A DNA stretch of 64,000 nucleotides from positions 1 through 64,000 of the forward strand of contig BGOG01000007.1 in the NCBI GenBank assembly GCA_003569125.1, written 5' to 3'. The stretch comes from Acidimicrobiaceae bacterium (GTDB taxonomy: Bacteria; Actinomycetota; Acidimicrobiia; Acidimicrobiales; Ilumatobacteraceae). The position numbers were made by a program, and so were the translations under genes. Each line of letters starts with the position of its first letter. The first letter of the stretch is position 1. The notes under the pieces are model-generated. The model did not search any database, was not told the DNA's origin, and worked only from the letters and a program-made list of their open reading frames with translations. This document shows positions 18,673 to 27,867 of this stretch, one piece after another.

Positions 18673-19711
18673 TTCCACGAAGTGTTTCTATTTCGCGCAC
18701 AGGGTCTGGACCAACCGGATTGACCTGCAACACAGTTACCCCAGCCTCTTTGAATGCACCAAGTCGTTCTTTGACAAAACTCTTTGGCCCAACGAGATTC
18801 GATAACTGTAGCCACTCGGTCGGGATCAGAGCAGCAGCTTCTTTCTTTTTGCCGTCAAGATAAAGATCTTGAATCTCGACCGCTTCTTTTTCGTAGCCGT
18901 AGTCGCGGCAAATATCGTTATAGAAGTTTTTACCACGGGCACCCATGCCACCGACATACAGCGCATAACTTGGTCGAGCAAAATCTAGAATCTCATTTTG
19001 CTTTTCAGGTGTCAGCGACTCATCAATGTGCAACATTCCGCCGGCTGAAATATCGAGCGGTTTGAGCGATGCGTCACGCTTTGCCTGACCGGCTTTGAGC
19101 GACTTGCCCCAGACATTTTGAAACTTCTCTGGCAAAAAGAACACGGGCATCCAGCCATCGGCCATTTCGGCGGTTGCTTCAACACTCTTATCTTTAAGAG
19201 ATGCCCACCAAACAGGAATCTCAGATCGCACCGGATGATTGATCAATTTCAGTGGTTTACCTAATCCCGTGCCCTGACCAGCAGGCAATGGAACTTGCAC
19301 AGTCTTGCCGTCATAGCTAAGCGGCTTCTCACGCTTCCAAATTTCGCGACAAACTTCGATGTATTCTTTTGTTCGTTGCATTGGCTTTTCGTATGGCATG
19401 CCGTGAAACCCTTCGATCACTTGTGGGCCAGAGGCGCCCAATCCCAAGATAAATCGACCATTGCTGACGTAGTCACAACCGGCTGCGGTCATTGCAGTTA
19501 GAGCGGCAGTTCGCGAATAGACATTGATGATTCCCGTGCCGATCTGCACGCGATCTGTAACAGCAGCCAAGTAACCTACCTGCGAAATTGAGTCGTAGCT
19601 GTATGCCTCGGCTATCCAAACAATATCCAAACCGACTTTTTCGAGTTCAGCAACGCGCTTGGCAGACGTCTGAAAATCGGAAATATAATTAATCATCATT
19701 GAAAGTTTCAT
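18656..19711 (-). CDS. LLM-class F420-dependent oxidoreductase
   Basis: 351-aa luciferase-like monooxygenase-fold TIM barrel. MKLSMMINYISDF at the start, VWIAEAYSYDSISQVGYLAAVTDRVQIGTGIINVYSRTAALTA in the first third, and GRFILGLGASGPQVIEGFHG are the family core found in mycobacterial and acidimicrobial F420 enzymes. Coenzyme F420H2 is the likely cofactor; the substrate is unknown. It follows the acyl-CoA ligase gene on the same strand by 48 bases, hinting at lipid or acyl-CoA chemistry, which is inference. Confidence 0.85.
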   Translation of the reverse strand: MKLSMMINYISDFQTSAKRVAELEKVGLDIVWIAEAYSYDSISQVGYLAAVTDRVQIGTGIINVYSRTAALTAMTAAGCDYVSNGRFILGLGASGPQVIEGFHGMPYEKPMQRTKEYIEVCREIWKREKPLSYDGKTVQVPLPAGQGTGLGKPLKLINHPVRSEIPVWWASLKDKSVEATAEMADGWMPVFFLPEKFQNVWGKSLKAGQAKRDASLKPLDISAGGMLHIDESLTPEKQNEILDFARPSYALYVGGMGARGKNFYNDICRDYGYEKEAVEIQDLYLDGKKKEAAALIPTEWLQLSNLVGPKSFVKERLGAFKEAGVTVLQVNPVGPDPVREIETLRGIIDDV

Positions 19712-19759
19712 AGAACTTCTTTCTGCTTCGCGCCGATTTTAAGAGACCGTAAATTCGAG

Positions 19760-21566
19760 TTAATTAACTCGACGAGTGTGACCCCTCCAGTATGGCTCAC
19801 GCAGATCTTTTTTGAGAATCTTGCCGCTCGGGTTGCGCGGTAGAACTTCTACCCAGCCAACTGTCTTCGGAGTCTTAAACCCAGCAAGCCGCTCACGGGC
19901 AAATGTAAGAATCTCGTTCTCAGTGACTTGTGTTTCTGGTTTACGCACGACTAAAGCCATTGGCACTTCGCCCCACTTTTCGTCAGGCACGCCGATTACG
20001 GCAACGTCGGCGATAGCCGGATGGGCCATCAGCGCGTTTTCGACTTCTGCCGGGTAGACATTTTCGCCACCAGACACGATCATGTCTTTGACGCGGTCAA
20101 AAATATAGACGTATCCGTCTTTGTCGAAGTATCCAGCATCACCTGACCTGAACCACCGACCCTTGACGATTGACTTCGCGGTTTCTTCTGGCATGTTCCA
20201 GTAGCCCTTCATCACCTGACGCGAGCGGATCCAAATCTCGCCAACCTCCCCAACAGGAACATCTTTTTCGGTGTCTGAATCTACGATTCGCAACTCGATA
20301 CCAGTAAACGGTTTGCCACACGAACGCAAGCGACCCTTGTTGGCTGAACTCAAGTCATGATCTTCTGGTCCGAGAACCGTCACAACACCAGTTGTTTCGG
20401 TCAGGCCATAGACCTGCATGAACGGACACTTGAATGCTTTAATCGCACCTTCAAGAACTGCTTCAGATATCGGTGACGCACCGTAAACAATTAGTTCAAG
20501 GCTTGAGAAATCAGTCGTTGCGATATTCGGCATCGTGAGAGCAAACTGCAACAGCGCCGGCACCATAAATGCGTGGGTGATTCTGTACTTTTCGATCCAT
20601 GCAACTATTTCTGCAGGATTAACGTCGCGCATAATAATTGAACTCGCGCCACAATATTGTGCCGCAGTTGCCCAACCACCACCACCAATGTGAAACAATG
20701 GCATCGCCACAAGATTGACCGTCGTTTCAGACAGCAGCCAAATTTTTTGCGCAGCCGGAAGTAGCGCGAAATAATTATCATTCGTCAACATCACACCTTT
20801 TGGTCGACCCGTGGTGCCACTCGAATACAACTGAAACGCAACATCGCTGCTCTTAGTTGGCGCCTTGGGATCGGTTGCTGATTGCGCGTTGACCCACTGC
20901 TCGTAATCGTCATGGCTCGGATGTCCGCCAATCACAATTATCGTTTTAATTCGGGCCAGTTGGCCAATAATCGCATCAAGTATCGGCACGAACTCTTGAC
21001 CGACGATCAGCACCTCAGCCTGCGAATCGTTGGCTATAAATAGCACTTCTGGTGCAGCGAGTCTCCAGTTGATATCGACACTGACCGCGTTCAGTAACGC
21101 ACAGCCATAGAACACCTCAAAGTGCTCAATGCCGTTTTTATCTAAAAACGCGACGCGATCTTGAGGTTTGACCCCTGCTCGTTTGAGACCTTGAGCGACT
21201 TGCGCCGATCGCGAAAGCAGTTGCGCCCAAGTAAGAGTTCGTTCACCCAACACAAGAGAAACCGCGTTTGGCTGTGTCTTGGCGTGATAACGAACGATTC
21301 CGCCAACATCTTGAATCTGATGCAATGGATTACGAGAACTCTTGGCTGGTTTTCGAGCACTCTTTTTTACGCGCTTTTTCGGCGCTTTTTTCTTGGCTGG
21401 TTTTCGGGCGCTCTTTTTTGCGCTCTTCTTCGGCGCTAACTTGCGAACGCTCTTTTTCGCACGCTTCTTAACCGCTTTTTTCTTGGCTGGTTTTCGAGCA
21501 CTCTTTTTCGCGCTCTTTTTTGAGCGCGCTTTTTTTCTTGACGGATTTTCGACGAGATGTGGCCAT
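19760..21566 (-). CDS. Long-chain acyl-CoA ligase with histone-H1-like Lys/Ala-rich N-terminal tail
   Basis: AMP-forming ligase (ANL superfamily), about 600 aa. The catalytic part begins at about residue 85 with the motifs VAFQLYSSGTTGRPKGVMLTN (P-loop), YGLTETTG, WFRSGDAGYFDKDGYVYIFDR and the C-terminal lysine in PRNPSGKILKK. In front is an 85-residue tail of repeated KKSARKPAKKKA-type units, as in histone H1-like bacterial proteins. The track starts at 21601, in a frame without a convincing start. ATG 21566 (MATSRRKSVKKK) leads straight into the tail if one T of the TTTTTTT run at 21530-21536 is removed. The tail could bind DNA, RNA or acidic lipid; this is unknown. Confidence 0.85.
21341..21501 (-). 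repeat. Three in-frame direct repeats inside the basic tail of the acyl-CoA ligase
   Basis: CTTGGCTGGTTTTCGAGCAC occurs at 21341 and 21482, and with two mismatches at 21392. The intervals, 51 and 90 bases, are whole codons, so the lysine-rich tail can grow or shrink without breaking the ligase. Confidence 0.8.
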
Positions 21567-21631
21567 TGCCACAGGTTAGTCGGTGATATTTCCGGGAGCA
21601 ATAGGCTCCCTAAAAAATCGTAAAACTACGT

Positions 21632-21925
21632 TTATTTTTGGCCCAGTTGTTTCTTGAACCACTTGACCAAAGCATCCCATGCTTTAGACAGATCAACAAC
21701 CGGAGCCTGCGCAGCCGAAGTCTTTGCTTGCGGAGCATTGCTAGAGCCAGACTTCTTGCCGAGTTCCTTGGATGCTGCTACCCGATTTGCAGTTGCTTTG
21801 AGATCACTGATTTTAGGAAGCGGTTTAGAAGGACTGCTCGCTTTTTTCGCGACCTTTTTTGCAACTGCTTTTTTCGCAGATTTCTTTTTGGCCGATTTTT
21901 TTGCTGGTGTTTTTTTAGTAGGCAT
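21632..21925 (-). CDS. Small basic histone-H1-like / nucleoid-type protein
   Basis: 97-aa protein from ATG 21925 (MPTKKTPAKKSAKKKSAKKAVAK). Its first 45 residues are Lys/Ala repeats of the same style as the tail on the following ligase. A Ser/Ala linker follows, then a short C-terminal helix DLSKAWDALVKWFKKQLGQK that is amphipathic with two Trp. I do not recognise a named family. DNA or membrane association is suggested by composition only. It is on the same strand as the ligase gene, 65 bases upstream, with a GGGAGC/GCTCCC inverted repeat (21594-21610) between them. Confidence 0.65.
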   Translation of the reverse strand: MPTKKTPAKKSAKKKSAKKAVAKKVAKKASSPSKPLPKISDLKATANRVAASKELGKKSGSSNAPQAKTSAAQAPVVDLSKAWDALVKWFKKQLGQK

Positions 21926-22052
21926 CGTTACAACATAGTGCATCTAACCGACCTAATGCAATAGTATTTTTCACATCTCGCCGACAACCGAAAATATCGC
22001 GTCTACCGACTCAGTTGAGTTAAGTGTCTATAAATACGGTCGAAACACATAC

Positions 22053-22904
22053 TTGGCCGACAAATCGCCAGCAGTTTTGTTGTCTCACGCCACGGGTTTT
22101 CATGGTCGGTGTTTTGATCCGATAGTTGAAACATTGCAGACCGACTATGCGTGCACGACGTTCGACTATCGGGGCTACGGCGATTCGATCTTGGTTGAAG
22201 ACTGGGCCGTTGATTGGCAAGGTTATTGTGACGACGCACTCGCGGTCGCCCGATCCCTGAAAAACAAAAATCAAATGATCGCCGTCGGACACTCAATGGG
22301 CGCCGCGGCATTGGCCATGGCGGCCCTGATCGAGCCCGAACTTTTCAGAGCGTTGATTCTTTACGAGCCAATTATCTTTCCGAATCCAATTCGCGAGGCA
22401 AGGACAACGGCAGATCAACCCAGTCCACTAGTCGAAGGTGCTCGACGACGGCGCACAACATTTGCGTCACGAGACGAGGCTTTCGCCAATTACTCATCGA
22501 AGCCACCAATGAATGTGTTCGAACCGGCATCTCTGCGCGCCTACGTAGACCATGGATTTAGAGATTCACGGATTGCCGAAACTAATGAAAATTGCGTTGT
22601 TCTTAAATGCCGACCAGAGCACGAAGCGCGAACTTACGAAACCGGGGCTTCACACCAAACCTGGGAACAGTTGCATTTGTTGCGAGTGCCGACATGGGTC
22701 GTGGCTGGTGCCGTGGCTCCGATGCAACCCTCGTCATGGTCTGAGCTGATTGCCAAAGAGATACAAAACGCAAAGTTTGTTCATTGGCCAGACGCTGGCC
22801 ACTTCGGACCGATGCAAAAGCCCGACCGCCTTGCTGACCTTGTGCGTCAGGTTGATCGGCTCACATCTACCGATGCTGGCTCGAGTAGAACCTCGTCGGC
22901 TTAA
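22053..22904 (+). CDS. Alpha/beta hydrolase
   Basis: About 280 aa. The nucleophile elbow is GHSMGAAAL, the oxyanion segment is LLSHATGFHGRCF, and the catalytic His is in DAGHFGPMQKP. Typical substrates are esters, lactones or epoxides; none can be assigned. TTG 22053 is the track start. The same frame is open back to about 21955 and reads VELSVYKYGRNTYLADKSP, like the first strand of homologues, so the true start is probably earlier, but no ATG or GTG is visible there. A small indel near the start is possible. It ends 25 bases before the RecB-like nuclease. Confidence 0.78.
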   Translation: MADKSPAVLLSHATGFHGRCFDPIVETLQTDYACTTFDYRGYGDSILVEDWAVDWQGYCDDALAVARSLKNKNQMIAVGHSMGAAALAMAALIEPELFRALILYEPIIFPNPIREARTTADQPSPLVEGARRRRTTFASRDEAFANYSSKPPMNVFEPASLRAYVDHGFRDSRIAETNENCVVLKCRPEHEARTYETGASHQTWEQLHLLRVPTWVVAGAVAPMQPSSWSELIAKEIQNAKFVHWPDAGHFGPMQKPDRLADLVRQVDRLTSTDAGSSRTSSA

Positions 22905-22929
22905 CATTATTGCCTAGATTGATCGTGTC

Positions 22930-23763
22930 GTGACACAACCCGTTTATCCAATCCCGTTAACGCTGTCACCCTCGCGAATAAGCAGTTTTCGAAACTGCCC
23001 GATGCAATTTAGATTTATCTCGATCGAGAATCTTCCTGAGCCTCCACAAATACATTTAGTCAAAGGCAACTTCGTTCATAAAGTTCTTGAGTTGCTGCTT
23101 GCCCACGACCCGGAACTGCGCACTCCAGACGCCGCTTTGGCAGCTTTTGAAGTCACCAAAACCGAATACGAATCATCTGTCAGATTTACTGCACTCGGCC
23201 TGAGTGACGATGCTCGAGATGCATTCTTCAAAGATTCGCGCGAGATCTTGAATGGCTACTACCGAATGGAGAACCCGAGAAATACAAAAGTAATCGGTCT
23301 CGAATTAAAACTTGAAGCAGACTTCGGCAAATTCGTGCTCCGAGGAATCATTGACCGACTCGAACACGACGAAAATGATCAGCTAGTTATTAGCGACTAC
23401 AAAACCGGGAAGACGCCATCTGCAAAGTTTGGCGCCAACAAAATGGACAACATGCACCTTTACGCATCTTTGTGTTTGCGTGTGCGCGGCGAACTGCCGA
23501 AAAAACTTCGACTGATGTATCTAAAGTCAAGCACCCCGGTAGAAGTAGAAGTAACGGTTCAATCAAACATCAAATGCGAGAATGCGGCGATCGAGACATT
23601 CGATCAAATCGCAGAGTCGTGCCGATCGGGCGTGTTCGCCACGAACAAATCTGGGCTCTGTAATTTTTGCGCTTTCAAACAGTGGTGCCCCGAATTTGGT
23701 GGCGACGACTCTCAGGCAAAAATCGAAGCGCCGAAACTATACCCAGCGATCCCGAGGGACTAG
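22930..23763 (+). CDS. RecB/Cas4-like PD-(D/E)xK nuclease with Cys cluster
   Basis: 277-aa stand-alone nuclease of the PDDEXK_1 family. Catalytic residues appear as GLELKLEA, LRGIIDRLE and VISDYKTGKTP (D-x-K). Four cysteines, one in FRNCPMQF near the start and three in LCNFCAFKQWC near the end, match the split 4Fe-4S staple of AddB/Cas4 nucleases. There is no cas1 or CRISPR array in the window, so a DNA repair role is more likely than CRISPR adaptation. Many actinobacteria carry such a single-domain protein. GTG 22930 is the start. Confidence 0.85.
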   Translation: MTQPVYPIPLTLSPSRISSFRNCPMQFRFISIENLPEPPQIHLVKGNFVHKVLELLLAHDPELRTPDAALAAFEVTKTEYESSVRFTALGLSDDARDAFFKDSREILNGYYRMENPRNTKVIGLELKLEADFGKFVLRGIIDRLEHDENDQLVISDYKTGKTPSAKFGANKMDNMHLYASLCLRVRGELPKKLRLMYLKSSTPVEVEVTVQSNIKCENAAIETFDQIAESCRSGVFATNKSGLCNFCAFKQWCPEFGGDDSQAKIEAPKLYPAIPRD

Positions 23764-23772
23764 AAACATCCA

Positions 23773-24312
23773 ATGAACGAATCTCGTCGTAAAAAATTTC
23801 AAGCGCTCGATTTGAGATTCGATCAATTATTAGAGCCGACCCGTAACTTCAAACCCACGGTATGGCTGTTCAATACTGCCACCGCCCTCGGAGATTTCGG
23901 TTTACTGTGGCACATCGTTGGCATCGTTCGCGCGGTTGCCGATACAACTCGCGTGCGTCAAGCATTGATTCTGTCATCGTTGATGGGAGTAGAAAGTCTG
24001 CTCGTCAACCAAGGCATCAAACCTTTTTTTCGCCGACAACGACCAACCGTCAAAGGCGATACCCGCTTCAAAATTCGTAAACCTCGCACTTCAAGTTTTC
24101 CAAGCGGTCATGCCAGTTCGGCATTCTTCGCCGCGGTTGTGCTGTCACGCTGGTCTGGCGGGCCGGCAATCGCGTTGTGGTTTACTTTCGCGATCATCGT
24201 CGCCACCAGTCGAGTCGCCGTGCGAATTCATCATGCAAGCGATATTTTCGCCGGCGCCGCGATCGGCGCGGCAATGGGCGTGCTTGCCCGACTCGTTTTA
24301 AGTTCTCTTTAG
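23773..24312 (+). CDS. PAP2-family membrane phosphatase
   Basis: 179-aa membrane protein with the three-part acid phosphatase signature KPFFRRQRP, SFPSGHASS and SRVAVRIHHASDIFAG, whose His residues carry out phospho-transfer. Likely substrates are undecaprenyl diphosphate, phosphatidic acid or phosphatidylglycerophosphate. Four or five hydrophobic segments surround the motifs. It starts 9 bases after the nuclease stop. Confidence 0.88.
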   Translation: MNESRRKKFQALDLRFDQLLEPTRNFKPTVWLFNTATALGDFGLLWHIVGIVRAVADTTRVRQALILSSLMGVESLLVNQGIKPFFRRQRPTVKGDTRFKIRKPRTSSFPSGHASSAFFAAVVLSRWSGGPAIALWFTFAIIVATSRVAVRIHHASDIFAGAAIGAAMGVLARLVLSSL

Positions 24313-24337
24313 AAACTAGCGCCAGGGCGCACCGAGA

Positions 24338-24511
24338 TTAAGCCTCGGGAGTGGTGGCAGTTGCGCTGGTTGTTAGCAACAACCGCACATCGAGTAGCAA
24401 GTCGGCGACTTCGCCAGTTGAAACCAATTCGCGTTGCAGCATCTCGCCAAGAGCCTTGTCTATTACACCGAGTGCTTCAGTAATGACTGCCGCTTCGCGT
24501 GAATCTGTCAT
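24338..24511 (-). CDS. 57-aa acidic small protein, function unknown
   Basis: Too short for the ORF track. On the minus strand ATG 24511 opens MTDSREAAVITEALGVIDKALGEML and ends LLLDVRLLLTTSATATTPEA before TAA. The sequence is one long amphipathic helix pair with coding-like composition, and no other gene occupies this stretch. I do not recognise a family. A helical dimer or a partner-binding peptide is the most that can be said. It lies convergent to PAP2 and divergent from the SDR gene, and the 205 bases up to the SDR gene hold nothing else I can name. Confidence 0.5.
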   Translation of the reverse strand: MTDSREAAVITEALGVIDKALGEMLQRELVSTGEVADLLLDVRLLLTTSATATTPEA

Positions 24512-24716
24512 GTGCTTAAACCTCTCATTGCTATTGATAAATGTATTCGGGTATCTATTTACCGAAGGCTAGTGCGAGTAGCACGCTCGGTGACGGCTTT
24601 GCCTGAAATTATCTCCGAAGCATGTCACAGGGTTGTTGCGAGCTCTAGTCATCACACCTATCTGACGAACGATCTACGAATAGAAGTGCAGACCTGCTTG
24701 TGCGTAACATCACAAT

Positions 24717-25523
24717 ATGGATTTAGCCAACAAAAATACGGTTGTGACAGGCGCCGCAAACGGCATCGGTAAAGCGGTCGCCGAAGCATTTCACAACCAG
24801 GGTGCGCGAGTCGTTCTTGCTGATCGTGACCAAATTCTTTTGGATGAAGTAGTCGCTCAACTAAATGCCAAGCGACCTAATTCGGCTTTCGCCGTTGCGT
24901 GCGATTTATCAACCGAACAAGCGAATGCAGATCTCGTAGCGAAGTCGAAAAAGTTCTTGGGCTTCATCGATCTGTTCTATGCGAATGCTGGTGTTGCAAT
25001 GGGCACCGATCTCACAACCACCGAAGATGCATGGGATACATCGTTTGCGATAAATGTGCACGCCCACCGATGGGCCGTAAAATATTTGATCGACGACTGG
25101 CTAGCGGCTGGTAATGGATATTTTGTCAGCACGGCATCGGCTGCTGGTTTGCTCACCGCTATTGGTTCTGCCCCGTATTCGCTGACTAAACATGCTGCGC
25201 TTGCGTTTGCCGAATGGCTTTCAATCACTTACGGCAACCGTGGGTTGCGCGTAAGTTGCCTGTGCCCACAGGGCGTAAACACGAATATGTTGCGACGCTC
25301 AGATGAAGCCACAGCGGCCGACAACGGCAATGTTGTGCGGGCTTCGGGCGTCGTGCTCGAACCACAACAAGTTGCCGACATTGTCGTGGCGACACTTCGT
25401 GAAGAAACATTTTTGATTTTGCCGCATCCCGAAGTTGCACAATTTGTCGCCAAGAAAGCAACCGAGCATCAGCGCTGGCTGGCCGGTATGCGAAAACTTC
25501 AGCTTCGTACGCTCGGCGTCTGA
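24717..25523 (+). CDS. SDR-family oxidoreductase
   Basis: 268-aa classical short-chain dehydrogenase. NAD(P) loop VVTGAANGIGKAV, NAG motif LFYANAGVAMG, catalytic Ser in VSTASAAGLL and Tyr/Lys in YSLTKHA, followed by CLCPQGVNTNML. Asp after the second strand (LADRDQ) favours NAD(H). The substrate is unknown. A phytanoyl-CoA dioxygenase-like gene follows within 8 bases, probably cotranscribed, which suggests a shared small pathway (hydroxylation then oxidation). Confidence 0.88.
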   Translation: MDLANKNTVVTGAANGIGKAVAEAFHNQGARVVLADRDQILLDEVVAQLNAKRPNSAFAVACDLSTEQANADLVAKSKKFLGFIDLFYANAGVAMGTDLTTTEDAWDTSFAINVHAHRWAVKYLIDDWLAAGNGYFVSTASAAGLLTAIGSAPYSLTKHAALAFAEWLSITYGNRGLRVSCLCPQGVNTNMLRRSDEATAADNGNVVRASGVVLEPQQVADIVVATLREETFLILPHPEVAQFVAKKATEHQRWLAGMRKLQLRTLGV

Positions 25524-25531
25524 TCGCGTTA

Positions 25532-26353
25532 GTGACCACGAAAGCAAACAGCGATCTGGTTTCGGCCGACGACATCAAAAAATATCGACGTGACGGCGTC
25601 GTGTTGTTGCGCAATTTATTGAGTGCACAAACGATCGTCGAACTCGAATATGCGGTCGAGCAAAACATGAAATCGCCGGGACCATGGGCCAACGAATATG
25701 CGGCCAACTCGCAACAGGGCAGATTTTTCGACGACTATGTCAACTGGATGCGCTTTGACGCCTACAAAACGCACGCATTAATTGGCGCGCTTCCGCAAAT
25801 CGCTCTCGAACTTATGCAAACGACCTCTGGTCGTTTCTTTCACGAACATGTTTTAGTCAAAGAGGCCGGCAACAACCAGGTCACACCGTGGCACAACGAC
25901 GACCCGTACTACGGCGTAAATTCGAGCAACAACGTCAGTTTGTGGGTGCCTCTTGATCCGATTCCTGAAAAAATCGCGCTACGGGCGATCAAATCGCGAC
26001 GAGACTTCGACAAAAATTTCATTCCGCGCAGGTTTGTCGATCAAACCGCATACGTCACAGACGCTCGCGGTTACGAACAGTTTCCCGAGCCGCAACAACT
26101 CGACGCGTCAACAGACATCGAAAGTTTTCCGGCAATGCCAGGTGACATCGTCGCGTTTCACTTTCGAACGCTGCACAGCGCCCCAGCGACATCTAATTAT
26201 GACGGCCGACGCCGAGTTGTCAGTTTTCGTTATGTCGACACAGACGCAGTTTGGGCGACACGACCATGGAAGACATCTCCACCGCTTGAAGCACATTCGT
26301 TGTGCCCCGGCGATTTATTGGTTGACGAACGCTTTCCGTTGATCTCGCGCTAA
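25532..26353 (+). CDS. Phytanoyl-CoA dioxygenase (PhyH) family protein
   Basis: 273-aa Fe(II)/2-oxoglutarate oxygenase. The metal ligands are in TPWHNDDPYYGV (HxD) and FHFRTLHSAPAT (distal His), and RRRVVSFRYV supplies the 2-oxoglutarate Arg. GTG 25532 is used. The family hydroxylates varied substrates, from phytanoyl-CoA to natural products. Its C-terminus overlaps the end of the convergent F420 oxidoreductase by four bases. Confidence 0.85.
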   Translation: MTTKANSDLVSADDIKKYRRDGVVLLRNLLSAQTIVELEYAVEQNMKSPGPWANEYAANSQQGRFFDDYVNWMRFDAYKTHALIGALPQIALELMQTTSGRFFHEHVLVKEAGNNQVTPWHNDDPYYGVNSSNNVSLWVPLDPIPEKIALRAIKSRRDFDKNFIPRRFVDQTAYVTDARGYEQFPEPQQLDASTDIESFPAMPGDIVAFHFRTLHSAPATSNYDGRRRVVSFRYVDTDAVWATRPWKTSPPLEAHSLCPGDLLVDERFPLISR

Positions 26354-27265
26354 GCGAAATTAGCGAGCACGGTCGCAAGTTCACGCCACTGGTTCATCGG
26401 CAACGCAAACTGATCTGCATCCAGAACCTGAACGGAAACATGCGATGCACCTGCATCAAGGTGCGCTTTGATTCGATCGGCGACTCGTCTCAAGTGTGCC
26501 CCAGGCAACGATTGCATCGACCATCGCATCACTCGGCATCTTGTCTGGGCCAGCGATTTCTTCTTGCTTCCAACCAAGACGCAATAAATTGTTGGCGTAG
26601 TTCGGCAATCGGTTGTATGTCAACATAAATTTTCTTGCAGTTTCGCGTGCTGTCTGTGGGTTTGTGTCGAATATGACGGCGACTTCAGGTGCGAGCAATG
26701 CGGCTGGTCCGAGAATCTGTCTGGCGAAACTCGTGTGTTCGACCGGCACAAAATATGGATGCGCGCCGATGCCCATCTCAGCCGAAAGTTTGAGCATCTT
26801 TGGGCCGAGTGCGGCCAAAACTCGCCGCGGGGCGACAGTCGGTGCCGCACCAAAAAATAATCCGTTATCCATCGCGGTTAAATATTCGACCATCGCCGAA
26901 TACGGTTTGTCGTAACTAGTCTTGTGAACTTTTTCGACGAGGTGCTGGTGGCTCGCGCCGATACCCAGAAGAAAGCGACTGCCAAATGACTCGGTAAGTG
27001 TTTGCCAACCAGCGTTCATCGTTGCCGCACTTCGCGCATACATCGAAGCGATGCCTGTTGCCATCGTGATTTTTTTTGTCGCTTCGAGCAACACGCCACA
27101 TGACGCAAACGGTTCACGAGTGACTGCCTCTGGCACCCAGACGCAGCGAAAACCAAGTTCTTCAAGTTCGATTACTGCTTCTTTTGCTTTGGACATCGGT
27201 TGCAGATCAAGTGCAGATGTCCAGATACCAACACGGCCTAAACCAAAATCTGAGGTCTTATTCAT
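26350..27265 (-). CDS. LLM-class F420-dependent oxidoreductase (TIGR03620-like), one frameshift
   Basis: The 276-aa track ORF is missing its real end. At the GGGG run near 26500 one base is lost; in the next frame the protein continues GAHLRRVADRIKAHLDAGASHVSVQVLDAD and ends LATVLANFA at 26350, the normal end of this family. The start MNKTSDFGLGRVGIWTSALD is at ATG 27265. Core motifs are CVWVPEAVTREPF, TMATGIASMYARSAATM and RFLLGIGASHQHLVE. The role is F420-linked redox chemistry on an unknown substrate. Confidence 0.85.
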
Positions 27266-27306
27266 ATCTGCCAACCATAATCGCAAATTTCATTACACAT
27301 CAGTTT

Positions 27307-27798
27307 GTGAAACATCATGTCTTGAAAATATCTCTGATTCTGGCGATCATCTCGTCTTTGAGTTCATCGTGCACCAGCCCAGAACAATTGCCTAGCGATG
27401 TCGCAACTGTGGTCAGAGTAATAGACGGAGACACCGTTGTCTTGCGGTTGCAGGGCGCAATCGAGACCGTGCGATTGATCGGCGTAGATACACCAGAAAC
27501 AGTTCATCCGACAAAACCTATCGAGTGTTTCGGGCCTGAAGCTTCGGCATTTACACATTCGGTGCTGAAACCTAAAACCCAAGTTCGTGTGCAACGCGAT
27601 GTTGAAGCACGCGACCGTTATCAGCGTTTGCTCGTATATATCTATCTGACAGATGGCACATTCATCAATCAAGAGTTGCTACGACTCGGTTTCGCCCGCA
27701 CATTGAACATCGCCCCGAATACGGCATTCGCCACCATATTTGCTTCAATTGAAACTGCGGCCAGAGAAAATCAAATCGGTTTATGGCTGAAATGTTGA
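27307..27798 (+). CDS. Staphylococcal-nuclease-fold secreted lipoprotein
   Basis: 163-aa thermonuclease-like protein. GTG 27307 gives VKHHVLKISLILAIISSLSSSC, a lipoprotein signal peptide ending in a Cys at about residue 22, so the mature protein should be anchored outside the membrane. The SNase domain has VIDGDTVVL, VRLIGVDTPE (Arg and Asp/Glu of the active site) and EARDRYQRLLVYIYL. It is a Ca-dependent DNA/RNA nuclease by family, perhaps for scavenging or envelope turnover. The track start at 27184 overlaps the divergent oxidoreductase gene and is rejected. An 8-base tandem repeat begins at its stop codon. Confidence 0.82.
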   Translation: MKHHVLKISLILAIISSLSSSCTSPEQLPSDVATVVRVIDGDTVVLRLQGAIETVRLIGVDTPETVHPTKPIECFGPEASAFTHSVLKPKTQVRVQRDVEARDRYQRLLVYIYLTDGTFINQELLRLGFARTLNIAPNTAFATIFASIETAARENQIGLWLKC

Positions 27799-27819
27799 AA
27801 TATTGAAATGTTGAATTGT
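27788..27819 (+). repeat. 8-bp tandem repeat, four units, across the SNase stop codon
   Basis: TGAAATGT, TGAAATAT, TGAAATGT, TGAATTGT follow one another. The TGA of the second unit is the gene's stop. TTGAATTGTTCAA at the end forms a small inverted repeat. Confidence 0.75.
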
Positions 27820-27867
27820 TCAATCGTCTAAATGTTGGTCATAACTGACTAGCGGTAGCGTGAAACC

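Noticed and set aside
19760-21601. Track start of the ligase (MLPEISPTNLWQW)
   Set aside because: It begins in the intergenic hairpin region and reads non-conserved residues; ATG 21566 with one T removed gives a sensible basic tail.
21594-21610. GGGAGC-AATAG-GCTCCC as a rho-independent terminator
   Set aside because: In the direction of the genes the T run precedes the stem and none follows it; on the plus strand it is followed by A. A leader hairpin is possible but unproven.
22930-23763. Cas4 of a CRISPR system
   Set aside because: Only the nuclease fold and Cys cluster match; no cas1, cas2 or repeats are present in 64 kb.
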